From the NCBI GenBank assembly GCA_015680905.1, contig CM027384.1:70253001-70317000 (forward strand): DNA of 64,000 nucleotides, in the 5' to 3' direction. The notes beneath the pieces are model-generated. The model saw nothing but the letters and a program-made list of their open reading frames with translations. It did no database searches and was not told the DNA's origin. Numbering within the stretch: the first letter of the stretch is position 1; each line of letters begins with the position of its first letter. This DNA comes from Coptis chinensis. Taxonomy: Eukaryota > Streptophyta > Magnoliopsida > Ranunculales > Ranunculaceae. This document shows positions 44,790-55,389 of the stretch, piece after piece. The position numbers and the translations under genes are program-made.

Positions 44790-44960
44790 TGCAATTATCT
44801 CATTTGACTTATCTTTTCCTGATTGAGTTATAAGATCTAAAATCAGTCTCCTCTTCCTGTTATTAATATGGTAAGTTTTTTCTATTGATTTTTTTTTTTG
44901 TTTTCATCTAAGGCGTCATCTTCTTCAAGTTAAAGTTCGAATATTTAAGCACTTGAGCAG
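44790..44960 (+). repeat. Segment duplicated at 47580-47670 and 47820-47945 (unfilled copy)
   Basis: Contains TGAGTTATAAGATCTAAAAT followed by the 36-bp word TCTCCTCTTCCTGTTATTAA-TATGGTAAGTTTTTTC (44847-44882), then TATTGAT, a T-run and GTTTTCATCTAA. The 47.6-kb copy has the same order but is split by a kinase-gene fragment between two copies of the 36-bp word. Confidence 0.8.
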
Positions 44961-45060
44961 CTCGACAGTGTCTACTTTGGTTTGATATGGTGTTGATGTA
45001 GTTTGGGGTTTACTTGATAGAAGCAGTAATATACTTTCGTCTTAGTTTAAACGGCAGCCA

Positions 45061-46013
45061 ATGTTTTTGCAACCAGGAGGTGGGATTATGCAGGTGTTTG
45101 CTTAAATATTAAGTTGTTGTGATGTCAATTTGTATAAACCAGCATGGGGACTTGAAGATCCTGAAGTTCTTGCCCGCGAAACAGTCTGTATGTTTTGCAA
45201 TCTTTTTTCTATTTTCATTTCTTATTCCCACAAAAAGTGAAATTGAATGTCATGATAGGATTATAGACTTCGAGACTTTCACTTATATAATGTTTGAATT
45301 CATAAAGCTACTGAAAACCATATGCACATGCAAAAGTGTTTCCATTGTATTTTTTACGATGAAGGATAGATTATTTTTTCACCAAATGTCACTTTGATAT
45401 TTCTTTTGGCTATAAACGAAAAAGTGAAAAAACTGTTACTATCAAAGTTACTTATACTAATTTTGTTTCGAACTACTAATTATATTCTCAAGATGATCCT
45501 TTGTTCCCAGCCAATGCATTTTTCCTTTAATATTGTTGCCATTTATGCTTGATTATTTTGCTCATCCTCTGTTCCTTTTTCCCCCTATTTTTATCACAGT
45601 TAGTGTAAGTGAAATAGAAGCGCTCTATGAGTTGTTTTAGAAGATTAGCAATGCTGTAATTGATGATGGCCTAATCAACAAGGTAGATATATTCCAAATT
45701 GCCCAAGTTATCTAGTATACATAATTAGGTTGACTGCTCTTCTCTTCTGTTGTATCATAAGTTGACTTGACCTACTCATAGGGTATGATTTCATACTAAA
45801 ATTTGGCCTTACATGTAAACAAAGTGTTGTATCTAAAACTTGACGAGAATTTCACTACCCTTACTTCATTTTAAAATGTTTTTTGGTGCACATAAAACCT
45901 GTTTTCCATCATGTAATGAATGTGCTTTATACTAAAATATAATCATCTTACAGGAAGAATTCCAATTGGCATTGTTCAAGACAAACAAGAAGGAAAGCTT
46001 ATTCGCAGATTGG
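45061..46013 (+). pseudogene. Captured CBL (calcineurin B-like) Ca2+ sensor gene fragment, three exons
   Basis: Exon 1 (45061-45187) includes LSCCDVNLYKPAWGLEDPEV and LARETV and ends at a GTATGT donor. Exon 2 (45600-45682) reads SVSEIEALYELF, stop, KISNAVIDDGLINK. Exon 3 (45954-46013) is exactly 60 nt: EEFQLALFKTNKKESLFADW before a GTACTC donor. These equal the N-terminal part and start of the first EF-hand of plant CBL proteins, which bind Ca2+ and activate CIPK kinases. Exon phases join correctly across both introns. Two nonsense codons (TAA 45103-45105, TAG 45638-45640) and the absence of the remaining EF-hands show it is a fragment. A Pack-MULE is inserted 157 bp after exon 3. Confidence 0.85.
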
Positions 46014-46169
46014 GTACTCTCCATGTCCAAGTTTTTTTGTTTTGTTTTGTTTTATTATTATTTTTTTTAAAAGTAATTATTCCTATAATGATGGATATAA
46101 TTATATAATTCATTAGTGCTGAATTTTGAGTCATACCACATGACCGCGTCTCAAACACTTAACTAAAAA

Positions 46170-47483
46170 GAAAAAATGGATGTTTTGTACCATGAACTTT
46201 GTTGGTTTTATCACTTTGGACCAATAATTTTTTTTTTTGAGCAAATTGGGCCATTTTTTTTTTTTTTTTTTTTATCAAGTTAGGCCACCATTACCATTCC
46301 GTTATTTCACATGCTTATGTGGCGTGCCGGATGTATAGGTGTCCAGCCAAATGCTCATGTGGCACTGTTGAAGTGCACACCTAATAAGCCAACTATTTTT
46401 ACTATTTTTTTTTTGTTCCTAGAAAAAAGTGACGAAAAAGCCCATGCCTTTTTATTTCTAAAATGCCACCAACTAATCTGGCCCATCAACACTTAATCTA
46501 ATCTAACGGTCCTTGTTCATCTTCTTTATTTATCCCCTACCTTTCCGAATGAAACCAGAGGAATACTTCTCTTTCCATTAAGAAAGAGTTCATTTTTTCC
46601 AAATTCACAGCTAGTACCTCATTTCCTTTAACTTGAAAACTCGATTCATTCAATTCTTCAATTGGTGTTAAAATAGGTTCAAGCTCAATATTCAATCCAA
46701 GAAGCTCTGCAAACTCCCGAAGCCGGTTACAAGTAGCAACAAGCGAAGAAGCCGGAGATTTCCCAAGAGCCGGTGCTGGAATACCCGAAATACGGACTAA
46801 ACTTCGGTTTACGGACACCCGAAGGCGAAAGCTTGAAGAAATGCTGCCCATTGAAGACCTTGAACTATTTCAAAATCAACAATGTGTATATGAGTAGTTG
46901 TCTCAGTTGCTTCAAGAATTGCTTGATTTGCTGTTAAATGAGCAAACTTTGAGTAAGGGCAAGCATCATTTAAAGCTTTAATTTATAAGAAAGAACAAGC
47001 TCTTCTGAATTCGTGTCGAATAACATTGGCAAATTTTTAACTGCTTTTGCTGATATCGATCCGACTGTATAATGCTTCACTAAAATAAAATGCTACTCGT
47101 TCCACTGAATCGCCCCGGATCGATACAGATTCACGGAGTTTATTTAACGATTTTACGGCCTTTTCATGTTCTCTATCGGCTGTACGAGCACATAGAATGA
47201 GAGATTTGAGGAGAGAACTGGGGGAAGAGTCTATTTCGAGTGGGGACTGAGTTTACACTTGGCAACATCTCCTAGATGTCTATTCCAATAGCGCCACATA
47301 AGCTGCTATTAAGCCACATTGACATCCGTTAGTACACATAAGCATTTGAAGTGACGGAAACACACCGGTGGTCTAACTTAATAAAAAAAAGAAAGGTCAT
47401 GGCCCAATTTGCTCAAAAAAAGAGTTCTTGGCCCAAAGTTATAAAACCAACAAAGTTCATGGTACAAAACATCCATTTTTTCC
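46170..47483. mobile_element. Pack-MULE carrying a GRAS gene fragment, 1314 bp, 9-bp TSD
   Basis: The flanks carry the perfect 9-bp duplication AACTAAAAA (46161-46169 and 47484-47492). The terminal inverted repeats begin GAAAAAATGGATGTTTTGTA on the left and GGAAAAAATGGATGTTTTGT on the complement of the right. They continue through CCATGAACTTTGTTGGTTTT and GAGCAAATTGGGCCAT to about 46420 and 47250. All DNA between the TIRs derives from a GRAS gene on the minus strand. It is a textbook Pack-MULE structure. Confidence 0.92.
46540..47270 (-). pseudogene. Captured GRAS transcription-regulator gene fragment (SCL4/7-like)
   Basis: Reading from 47270 downward on the minus strand: SPSSLLKSLILCARTADREH, then RGDSVERVAFYFSEALYSRI. 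This is the start of the GRAS domain (leucine heptad repeat I). After a shortened middle, 46851-46560 gives VRISGIPAPALGKSPASSL, LREFAELLGLNIELEPI and ESSFQVKGNEVLAVNLE, the region just after the VHIID motif and its downstream leucine-rich part. The central VHIID block and the C-terminal PFYRE and SAW motifs are missing, so the capture includes an internal deletion. GRAS proteins are plant transcriptional regulators; SCL4/7 is the closest subfamily by eye. Confidence 0.82.
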
Positions 47484-47635
47484 AACTAAAAATAGCAGGG
47501 TTTGAGAAGCAAAGTGGATGATTCTTTGAAGTGGAAGATTTTACTTTATGCAGTTATGCATTTCTGTCTTCCTTTGACGCCCATTTTCTCATTCTACTTA
47601 TCTCTTCCTGATGGAGTTATGAGATCTAAAATCAG

Positions 47636-47671
47636 TCTCCTCTTCATGTTATTAATATGGTAAGTTTTTTC
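47636..47671 (+). repeat. 36-bp direct repeat, left of kinase fragment
   Basis: TCTCCTCTTCATGTTATTAA-TATGGTAAGTTTTTTC. It differs at one position from the copy at 47820-47855 and from the single copy at 44847-44882. Confidence 0.92.
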
Positions 47672-47673
47672 AG

Positions 47674-47816
47674 ACAGCAGCTGTAAAGAAATTGAATCTG
47701 CTCTAGTTCTCTGCGGTGTCGGACAAGTGTTTTGATAGAGAACTGAATACCTTAAACCATTTGAAGCACATAAATCTTCTTAAGATGATTGGTTATGCTT
47801 GGGAGAGCAGAAAATT
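47674..47816 (+). pseudogene. Captured LRR receptor-kinase (FLS2-like) kinase-domain fragment
   Basis: The reading TAAVKKLNLL, stop (TAG 47704-47706), FSAVSDKCFDRELNTLNHLK, then HINLLKMIGYAWESRKF matches the kinase N-lobe of FLS2-type LRR receptor kinases. In these, AVKKLN holds the ATP-binding Lys and [21 protein letters not shown] is the alpha-C / beta-4 region. Only about 48 codons are present. The piece lies precisely between two 36-bp direct repeats and has a TTTTTTCAG acceptor in front and ATG/GTAAGT donor-like bases behind, so it could act as an exon. Confidence 0.78.
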
Positions 47817-47819
47817 CAA

Positions 47820-47855
47820 TCTCCTCTTCCTGTTATTAATATGGTAAGTTTTTTC
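47820..47855 (+). repeat. 36-bp direct repeat, right of kinase fragment
   Basis: TCTCCTCTTCCTGTTATTAA-TATGGTAAGTTTTTTC, identical to the single copy at 44847-44882. It is followed by the same TATTG, T-run and GTTTTCATCTAA that follow the single copy. Confidence 0.92.
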
Positions 47856-47989
47856 TATTGGTATTTTTTTTTTTTGTTTTCATCTAATGATTCATATTCT
47901 TGAAGTTAAAAGTTCGAATATTCATTCAATTTACTCTAATGTCAAACCTTGAATAAACAAAGAATGTCTATATTGCACATTTGAGCACA

Positions 47990-48242
47990 ACTAGATAGGA
48001 ATGAAATTAATCCCATTTGGATCACCCAGCTCTAGGTGTCCACGTCATTTTTTTTACTCACGAAAGATCCAGATAAAATAGCTACCTATTTAGGGGGATT
48101 ATGAGAGGAGAAAAAAACTGGCGAAAAGTAATCAAAAGCTAAACCCAAAAAACCCCAAAAAAAAAAACCTGTCGTACTAAAAAAAAACACCCTGACTCTT
48201 CAAACCCACTTTTTTTTTTTTTTTTTTTCCAAAATACAACAA
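47990..48242 (+). repeat. Helitron 5'-end-like segment, copy 3 (diverged)
   Basis: AGCTCTAGGTGTCCACGTCA, then TTTTTTACTCACGAAAGAT and an A/G-rich tract with GAGAGGAGAAAA, parallels the other copies. The TATATATAATAGC start is not recognisable. A frame (WSSRIGYKAQLLAMVDPILE, from 48243) and a donor-like site follow. Confidence 0.4.
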
Positions 48243-48588
48243 ATGTGGTCATCCAGAATCGGCTATAAGGCTCAACTCCTTGCAATGGTAGATCCAATTC
48301 TAGAGGAGTCGAGTTCTTCTACCATTATCGGCGGAAACTCAACGTCTTTCAAAGTCCAAAAATTAAGTCTTGCAGAACGACCTAATCAAGGTAGTATTAC
48401 ACAACCAAAGAGAAGAAGAAGAAGTTTTATTGTCATTACCTTAGCTTTTATGTTCTATCCACCAAGCAAGTACGATTTTAATTTTTGCCTATAGTGTTAT
48501 TTACGTTTTTTCCCCTCTTTTAAACACCCCCCCCTTTTTAACATTTGCAGAGACTGGTGATGAACCTTTGATAATAATCAAGAATGCA
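48243..48588 (+). other. Possible captured gene fragment, unrecognised
   Basis: An open reading of about 80 codons (VDPILEESSSSTIIGGNSTS, then FKVQKLSLAERPNQGSITQP and KRRRRSF) has normal coding-like composition. An acceptor-like TTTGCAG at 48544-48550 precedes ETGDEPLIIIKNA and a stop. It sits immediately before the next Helitron-like end. I do not recognise the family. Confidence 0.3.
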
Positions 48589-48806
48589 TAATATAATAGC
48601 AATCGCTTTTCCTGGTCTCTGATGGTGTCCACATCAGCAAATTTTAAGTACCCACAATTACTCACGGGAAATCAGGAGAGGGGAAAAAAACTCACAGGAA
48701 ATAAGGAGAGAAAAAAGGAATTATACGTAGAGTCCCCCACAAATAAGATTCTAAACCCCACGAGTCCCCCAAAACCTTCTTTCTCCACCTCTAAATTCAC
48801 GTAGGA
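48589..48806 (+). repeat. Helitron 5'-end-like segment, copy 4
   Basis: TAATATAATAGCAATCGCTT, then TTCCTGGTCTCTGATGGTGT and CCACATCAGCAAATTTTAAG. It aligns along its whole length with copy 2 at 44519. The PRP4-type kinase fragment begins directly where the similarity ends. Confidence 0.65.
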
Positions 48807-48807
48807 T

Positions 48808-49480
48808 ATAGGGATTCTAGGCGTTCGAAACAAAGTGAGGCAGAACATAACCATGACAGAAGGTCAAATCATCTATCTGAGGTATCTAATAATGCACATA
48901 AGGACTTGGAATTGCATGAAGACAAATTAATATATCTATTAACTATGTGTTTAGAGATGAAGATGAGCAATAAAACAATGAGGAAATAGTTGAATTCAAT
49001 CTGGCTACAGAGGAAGAGGAAGATGTTGAAAGAATTAAGGAAGAGAGCAGAAAAAGAAGGGAAACCATCCTTGAAAAATATAGTCCACAACAGTTGCAGA
49101 AACAGGATGAACCCAGTTCTGAAGAGTTAGCAATAGGTGTGTCTTAATTATGTTAAGTTTTTTTTATCTATCTTACTTGGAAGTCAAATTTTTTATGGTT
49201 TGCGTATTTAGTTCATATTTTCAGTGCAAATTTAATAACATTCAACAACTTTTGACAGAGGAGAAGGATATTTTAATTGTTGACACTCCAAGAAAGTAGT
49301 CTTCTCCTGCGAAAGTATATCGGTCGATTCGATCGATGGTGTCATTAGTAGGAATAATGGTTTGGATGGATATGATGCTGACCCCATGTTTTCTGTTGGA
49401 AAATCGCCTATCCAAAATGGACTTGCAGCTTTTGAGCGGAATCCTGGTGCTGGGGGTCTAGGTGCTGGTACACCAAAGGT
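48808..49480 (+). pseudogene. Captured PRP4-type pre-mRNA-processing kinase fragment (N-terminal region)
   Basis: The charged reading at 48808-49135 gives YRDSRRSKQSEAEHNHDRRS, then in another frame VFRDEDEQ, stop, NNEEIVEFNLATEEEEDVER, IKEESRKRRETILEKY. After an intron-like gap (GTGTGTC donor near 49137), 49255 onward reads TEEKDILIVDTPRK and, shifted, DPMFSVGKSPIQNGLAAFER then GAGGLGAGTPK before a GTTGGT donor. EES-RKRR-ILEKY and the FSVGKSP / GGLG-GTPK segments resemble the long N-terminal region of plant PRP4 kinases, which phosphorylate splicing factors. The kinase domain is absent. Assignment is by eye and less certain than for the other fragments. Confidence 0.6.
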
Positions 49481-49586
49481 TGGTACACTATGTACATACT
49501 TACGTAGTATGCATTTCAAATGCCGAGTAGGTTGGAATTTTTTTAAGAAGTGCATGCTATGTATGTAACAGAGTCAAGCATTTCAA

Positions 49587-49760
49587 GTATATATAATAGC
49601 AGTCCCCTTTTAAGCTCTCTTAGGGTGTCCACGTCAGATTTTTACTCACGAAAAATTAGGAGAGAAAAAAAAAAATATGAATATTACTAACTCCTTTTGA
49701 GCCTCAAGTAATCGGGAGAAAAAAAAACAAAAACCCCTTCGGTCACCCTGTAACTCTGTC
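49587..49760 (+). repeat. Helitron 5'-end-like segment, copy 5
   Basis: TATATATAATAGCAGTCCCC, then TCTCTTAGGGTGTCCACGTC, then TTTTTACTCACGAAAAATTA and AGGAGAGAAAAA. It has the same order of words as copies 2 and 4 but diverges after about 110 bp. Confidence 0.6.
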
Positions 49761-52700
49761 AACCTTCGCTGGTTACTTTGCACTTCAAAGTGTTGTTTCT
49801 GTAAGCTTGGCCACACTTTGGCCACTGCATCAATGAATCACTCACCTAGAGAAGTCATTAATTTCTCTCTTCAACCTCATTAGACTCTAGGGGTTTGGCG
49901 AGGAATTTTTCAGGTGAGATCTTCTGCTCTTTTGTAGGTTTTATTGATTGCTTGAGAAACCTACACTACAAAAGTCTCCATCCATCGTGCCTCAACAATA
50001 ATTTTTGAAACTTAAAGCCATCAAACAATTTCAAGCAACCACAATCGCGCCTTTTAAGCTAACACCAAAATATATACGGATTTATTATTGTGAGCTCTTA
50101 CATGATTCCTTGCATTCTCTTAACAATTTGATTTCTTCCTTCCTCTTACAATTTTTTGCTTTGTTCATTGGTTAAGTCCTTTGTTCCTTTGACTTAAATT
50201 AAAGTTGGCAATTTGGCATTGTATGGAGTAGACATTGTTGGAATCTGCTTCAAGTTTCCTTTGCCTATCATGCATGTTTTATAAGAAGTTTGAATTGCAT
50301 CCAGGCAACCAACTTGACACATGAATTGGAGCCTAAAGAAATTAATTTTCAGAGTTAGAAGTGGTGCCTTAATTGGGCAAACACGTTGGACTTCGCCTTT
50401 CTATCATGACATAGAACTGGAAGTGACTATAAGACGATTGAGGTTTCCTGATGCTTATGTAAGTGCTCCATTACTATGATTAATAAAAATAATGACATGT
50501 TTTAGACATTAATTGCTTAAGTTTAACATCTTATAGCAACTGTGAATTTATCATCTAAAGCTTTGCATGTGTTAAATACCATATAAAGCATTGTTGGTGC
50601 AACGTGACTATTATTTAATAGACCTTGAGGGCAATTTTAAGCTTGAATATATAGCTTTTGGTCTCCTATGGTTTTTAACTATTGTTACCCTACAACTTAT
50701 TGTTTGAGTTCAACCTTCACATTATATAGGAATAAACATACAAGGACTATAAGGATTTGAAGTCGTTACTCGAATTAAGTTTAGTGGTTCATATCTTGCA
50801 ACACTAAGTTTGGAGGACTATGTATGATACACCCTGTCAAGAACTTTATGTCAGTGGGTACCATCATCTGTCTGAGGAAATTTTACCTACACAAGTGGTA
50901 CTGTAAATTGCCACTTCAATATATTTGTAATAAATACAAGACTTATTTAAGAAGAGAACTCAAATTTCACAACTATTAACAGTTGAGTTGTTGGAGCTCT
51001 TCTAGAACTAAAGATTTTAAGCATCTCAATACAATATAAAATATGTTGTTTATTAATGAAGCACTGAAGGTCAAAAGAGTATTGGAGTGCTTGGGTTTGG
51101 CTAAAACATTTTCTTTTGCTTGAGGTAAATATAAGTGCACCATTGCTATGCTAAATAATATGTTTTCTACATCTATTTTGATTGAGCTATGCGTGTTAGA
51201 ATGTTAGATTTAACTGTCAATTTGGCATTATAAGCTTCATTGATTGATTCATCTGTATCACAACGGGTTTATTAGAAAAGAAAGAATGTTCAACATGCCG
51301 ATGGTTATATCTAGTAGCCTGTGTGAGTTTTTTCAACCACCTACTATACGAATTAAGACACCAGTCTACTAGCGTCTCTCAATACACTCTCAAATTTAGA
51401 CAGAGCATGGTTCTCAATGAGCATCAGAATCTGCCAATAGGTCTCTCTTTTGCTATATTGAACTACTTATGAGCTTTTCCATGACATTGAGTTGGTTAAT
51501 TGCTCCTGACTTTACCAAATTATTTAGTCCCTTATGCCCCTTCTAGATGCAAATATGGTTCATGACTGCTTTTTTTAGAACTTTGTTGTTTATATTTGTA
51601 TTTTTAGTTTTTTTTAGTAAAAAATAATTTTACACATTTTGATGCTAGCATTTTTAGTTCAAATTCATGGCTGCAAGGATCCTTTTCTTTGTTTATTTTG
51701 GCCAGTAAATGAGTTATGCATTTGGAGGTAACTTTTAAGCAGTCTAAGATGCCATCTTATTTCCAAAGAATATGCAATAGTTATTTTGATGACAATCGCT
51801 TTACAATTTATGAGATAAATTGCTATGGTGTTAGCTTTACCCCTCACCTGCCTTGAAATCTCAAATAAACTTAATTATATTTATCCTCCTCCACTTATAT
51901 ACTTATACGAACAAAGTAAATACATTTTCAAGACTAGCCAGATAATCTGTGACCCTGTTGGTTTCTTTATATACATGAATGAATTTTACCATTTGTAGTC
52001 ATTGTACTATAGATAGAATAGCAGCCTTCAGGTTCCAAACATACCAAGGAGCTTCTTCCTCTGCTCTATGTATATAAACTGATATTTTGGAATCAGAGGC
52101 GATTATAATTTTTGTACAATGTAACAAATGAGCAATACAAAACCCCGTAGTCCCATAAGGATACCCTGCATCTATTGAAATACAACTGACTTCATTCCAC
52201 CTGTACCTGTGTAGGCTAACACTACTGCGAACTAATGTTTCTTGGCATTTTATTGTGATTCTGTGTTGTACACATGTGTGGATGTGATCAAATGCCAACA
52301 CTCGAAAAATGACATTTAAGAGGAATCTGGGATAGTGTTGTGATTCAATCCTTAATTAACTCTTCCAAATTTAGAAGATAATGCTATTTTGGTTATGATA
52401 TGTTTCTTTTAACTCCGTTTTATATTAAATTGTTTTTCCAGAAACAGAGAAAGACTGAAGGTAGTCCTAATGTGGTGGAAAAGGAGAATGAATTTGAATC
52501 GGATGATGAGTTCAAAAAGGAGGAAGAGAACAAGTGGCAGATATATCTAATGATGAAGTGGCTGAGTACTCCGAAAGCGAGGTAAACCTTAACTTACATA
52601 AGGTAGTCACATCAATTAACTGGACAACCTTCTGATTTTATTTTAGTTATCATCCTCCCTTCTCGTGAAAATCAACCACGCCATTCCTTATTCTAAACCA

Positions 52701-53640
52701 ACAATCTCCTTTGACTACACGAAGCCGCATTTACCTCCTGAGGACTGGGAATCTATTACATTTGGAGAGAAGGCAGTGGAACTGTATATAAGAGCCATGG
52801 GAGTAGCTTTGCTTTGGCGTGAATACAATTGATCGAGGCATGCCTACCCTTTTTCTTTTACTACCTTTAAGGTGCGGGGTTCTAAAACTTTGTCCTCTTA
52901 ATTATTCTACTGAATTTTGAATTAATAGTTGTTAATCAAATGTGAAAGTTCACTCACTTTAATTTTTATTTTCTTTGTTTGCATTTTAAAGGTGATTACA
53001 CACTATGTTGATTGCCTATGTCAATGGGTTATTTTTTAGTCTTTGCAGAATTCATGAGAGTTTCTGGGATGCAGTGGCCTTTTTATGCCTGAATGTTACA
53101 AAAAAGAATGGCAACTACAACTGTTTGTTTACGGTACTTTGGCCTTGCAACCAACTTAGCATTGAGTAAAACGTTTTCGATCAACTAATTAATGGTAGTC
53201 TAACATATTTAGGAATATATGATACGAGTGTCTCATATTAGACTAATACATTATAGAACTACATCAGTTCATGCCTTATAAGGTTGTTCAGGAAGAGCTC
53301 CAAAAAGATTTTATTTGATCCTCTTGCTTCGTTTGGGTTTATGCCTATTTTATTTATAAATGCTTTTGACACTAATTACAAAATAGTTAATGGTTTAGTT
53401 CAGGTGACTCAACTTTGCTCCTATGGAGCAAGCTCTTGGAGAAACTCCAGTCACAACTCACATTCCCTATATACTAAATCCTGGGTCTATGGCTGCGACT
53501 GTCGATCAGAGGTAAACGACCAACCCAGACTTGCAGAGTTGTATTTTAATTCAATTGGTGAACTGTAATAAAATATCTTATGTACAAATGTTTCCAACCC
53601 TACAAGAGCATCTACTTAGTTGACCATTTTTTTATAAGGG
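49761..53640. other. Region with several exon-like segments of unknown origin
   Basis: No complete gene was found. Short coding-like pieces on the plus strand are: 50320-50475 (FRVRSGALIGQTRWTSPFYH); 52437-52582 (KQRKTEGSPNVVEKENEFES, then a frameshift and EVAEYSESE before GTAAAC); 52649-52832 (SLLVKINHAIPYSKPTISFD, EDWESITFGEKAVELYIRAM); and 53410-53511 (MEQALGETPVTTHIPYILNP before GTAAAC). Each has plausible splice borders, suggesting further captured exons. I cannot assign families. Confidence 0.35.
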
Positions 53641-55389
53641 ATCTTTATATATAATATAGCTCAACCCACATCAATTTACCCATCGTTTACAAAGTCTCCA
53701 ATTGCTCAAGCGTTGGAATCTGATCGAGTTTGTTTTGAGTATTGCGGCTATATTTTCTCTTCCAATTGCTGTTTTGGTTCTTTTACTGGAATCTTCTTGA
53801 TTAGGTACTCTTCGTCATTGAGCATGATATCACTTCTATACTATTGAAATATTTCGTTTAGAAATTTAAATTTTCTATATTCTGCCTTTAATTGATTTGT
53901 TCATGTCGTTGATAAAAAAAGTTGTGGCAAATTGTGATTGGAATTTGGAAATGAGGATATGGCTGCATAAATGTGAGTGGCTACATTTGGTTACATTTGG
54001 TATAACCATATAAGTGCTTATTAGAAGCTCTAATAATTATATGCAGACAATGGATTAAATCGTTTAATCGTAAGTAAGAGACTTAAAGTTTAGGAGTTGG
54101 GAAAACAAGCCAAGGGTTGGGGCTTTTCGCAATAAATAACCGAAGAAATAGAAAGAACACAGTGCAAAACCTAATTTACAAGTATCTTTAGCAAGTATTT
54201 TTGTAGGATTGGTTTTAAGAATCTTAAGATAGACTTGTTATTATCCCTAATCCTAAGAGATAGTTTGGGGTTAGTTTTTGTCTTTGGATTTGTTGTTGGT
54301 ATTTCATTCCCATCTCTTTTAGTTACCAAGGTAATCTAATATGAGTTTCTTTATATCCTTACTTTTTTTTAAAGGATATGTAGAAGGTGATATTATTGGA
54401 TGTTATATTAGTTTGCCTGGTGGGGATTTGTACGCGCTGAAAGTGCCGGATATATTTCGTAACTTTTAAGCTTTCATGTTTATTTCAATTCTCAATTTAT
54501 TTTTATACAAGATTTAAAGTTTATACAAAATTACTTCTAAAGTTATTAATATTATTCTTGCAATGGAATTATCATATTATGCCGCATCATTAGCGACTTT
54601 GAAGATAATTAACATACTACGGTAAGCACAACTATTTACATTCATACTTTGATTTATCTAGGATCTCTTCGGCTATTGTGGAATGCATGTGTTAATGGTT
54701 TGAACTCTTACTTGCTATGAAGCCACTGTAGTTAATGAAATTTTAGTGATATATTCTGAATTTAACATAGTCAAATTATAAAACTAATGTCATATGTGTG
54801 AGGGCTACTGCACTTTGAAGTAAATTCAATAGATGAGATCCACGAATCTAGGTAGTAGTCAGTATATTATTAGGTGAAAAAAAATTATGAAACATAATGA
54901 AATGTATTAGAAGTATCATATTTTGAATTTTCTAAATGGAACAACTGTAAAGGGTTTGGTTGTGTATTGTCAGGCATATCACATCAACTTCATAAAATAG
55001 AGTGATATTTTAAAAAAATCTTTGGTTTTTAAAGTACTGGGGAAAATGGGAAACACATTGCACCCCAACACACAAAAACAACAAAACTTCCGTAAAGATT
55101 CTGAGATTTTCTACTGTAAAAAGTTTAGCAATTTTAAAATTGTTGGCTATAGCATTAGGCCAATGAATATGAAATTATGTCATTGTTGTGGATTTCATAA
55201 GACTTGCTATCTTGGCTTATGGTAGTGGCTGGAAGATAGTATCTCAATGTCTTGGTCTTCGGAAGCTTCCTAAGTTTGTTATGACCCTGTCAATGCCTTC
55301 TTTTTGTTGTTGTTTGTTTGGGTTAAGTTGTTCTTATATGGTGATTTTGTTCATAGGGATGGAGATATCCTTGAGAAGGTTATGGTGAT
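53641..55389. other. Gene-poor stretch, nothing identified
   Basis: AT-rich sequence. An open frame at about 55022-55225 has no recognisable motif. Confidence 0.4.
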
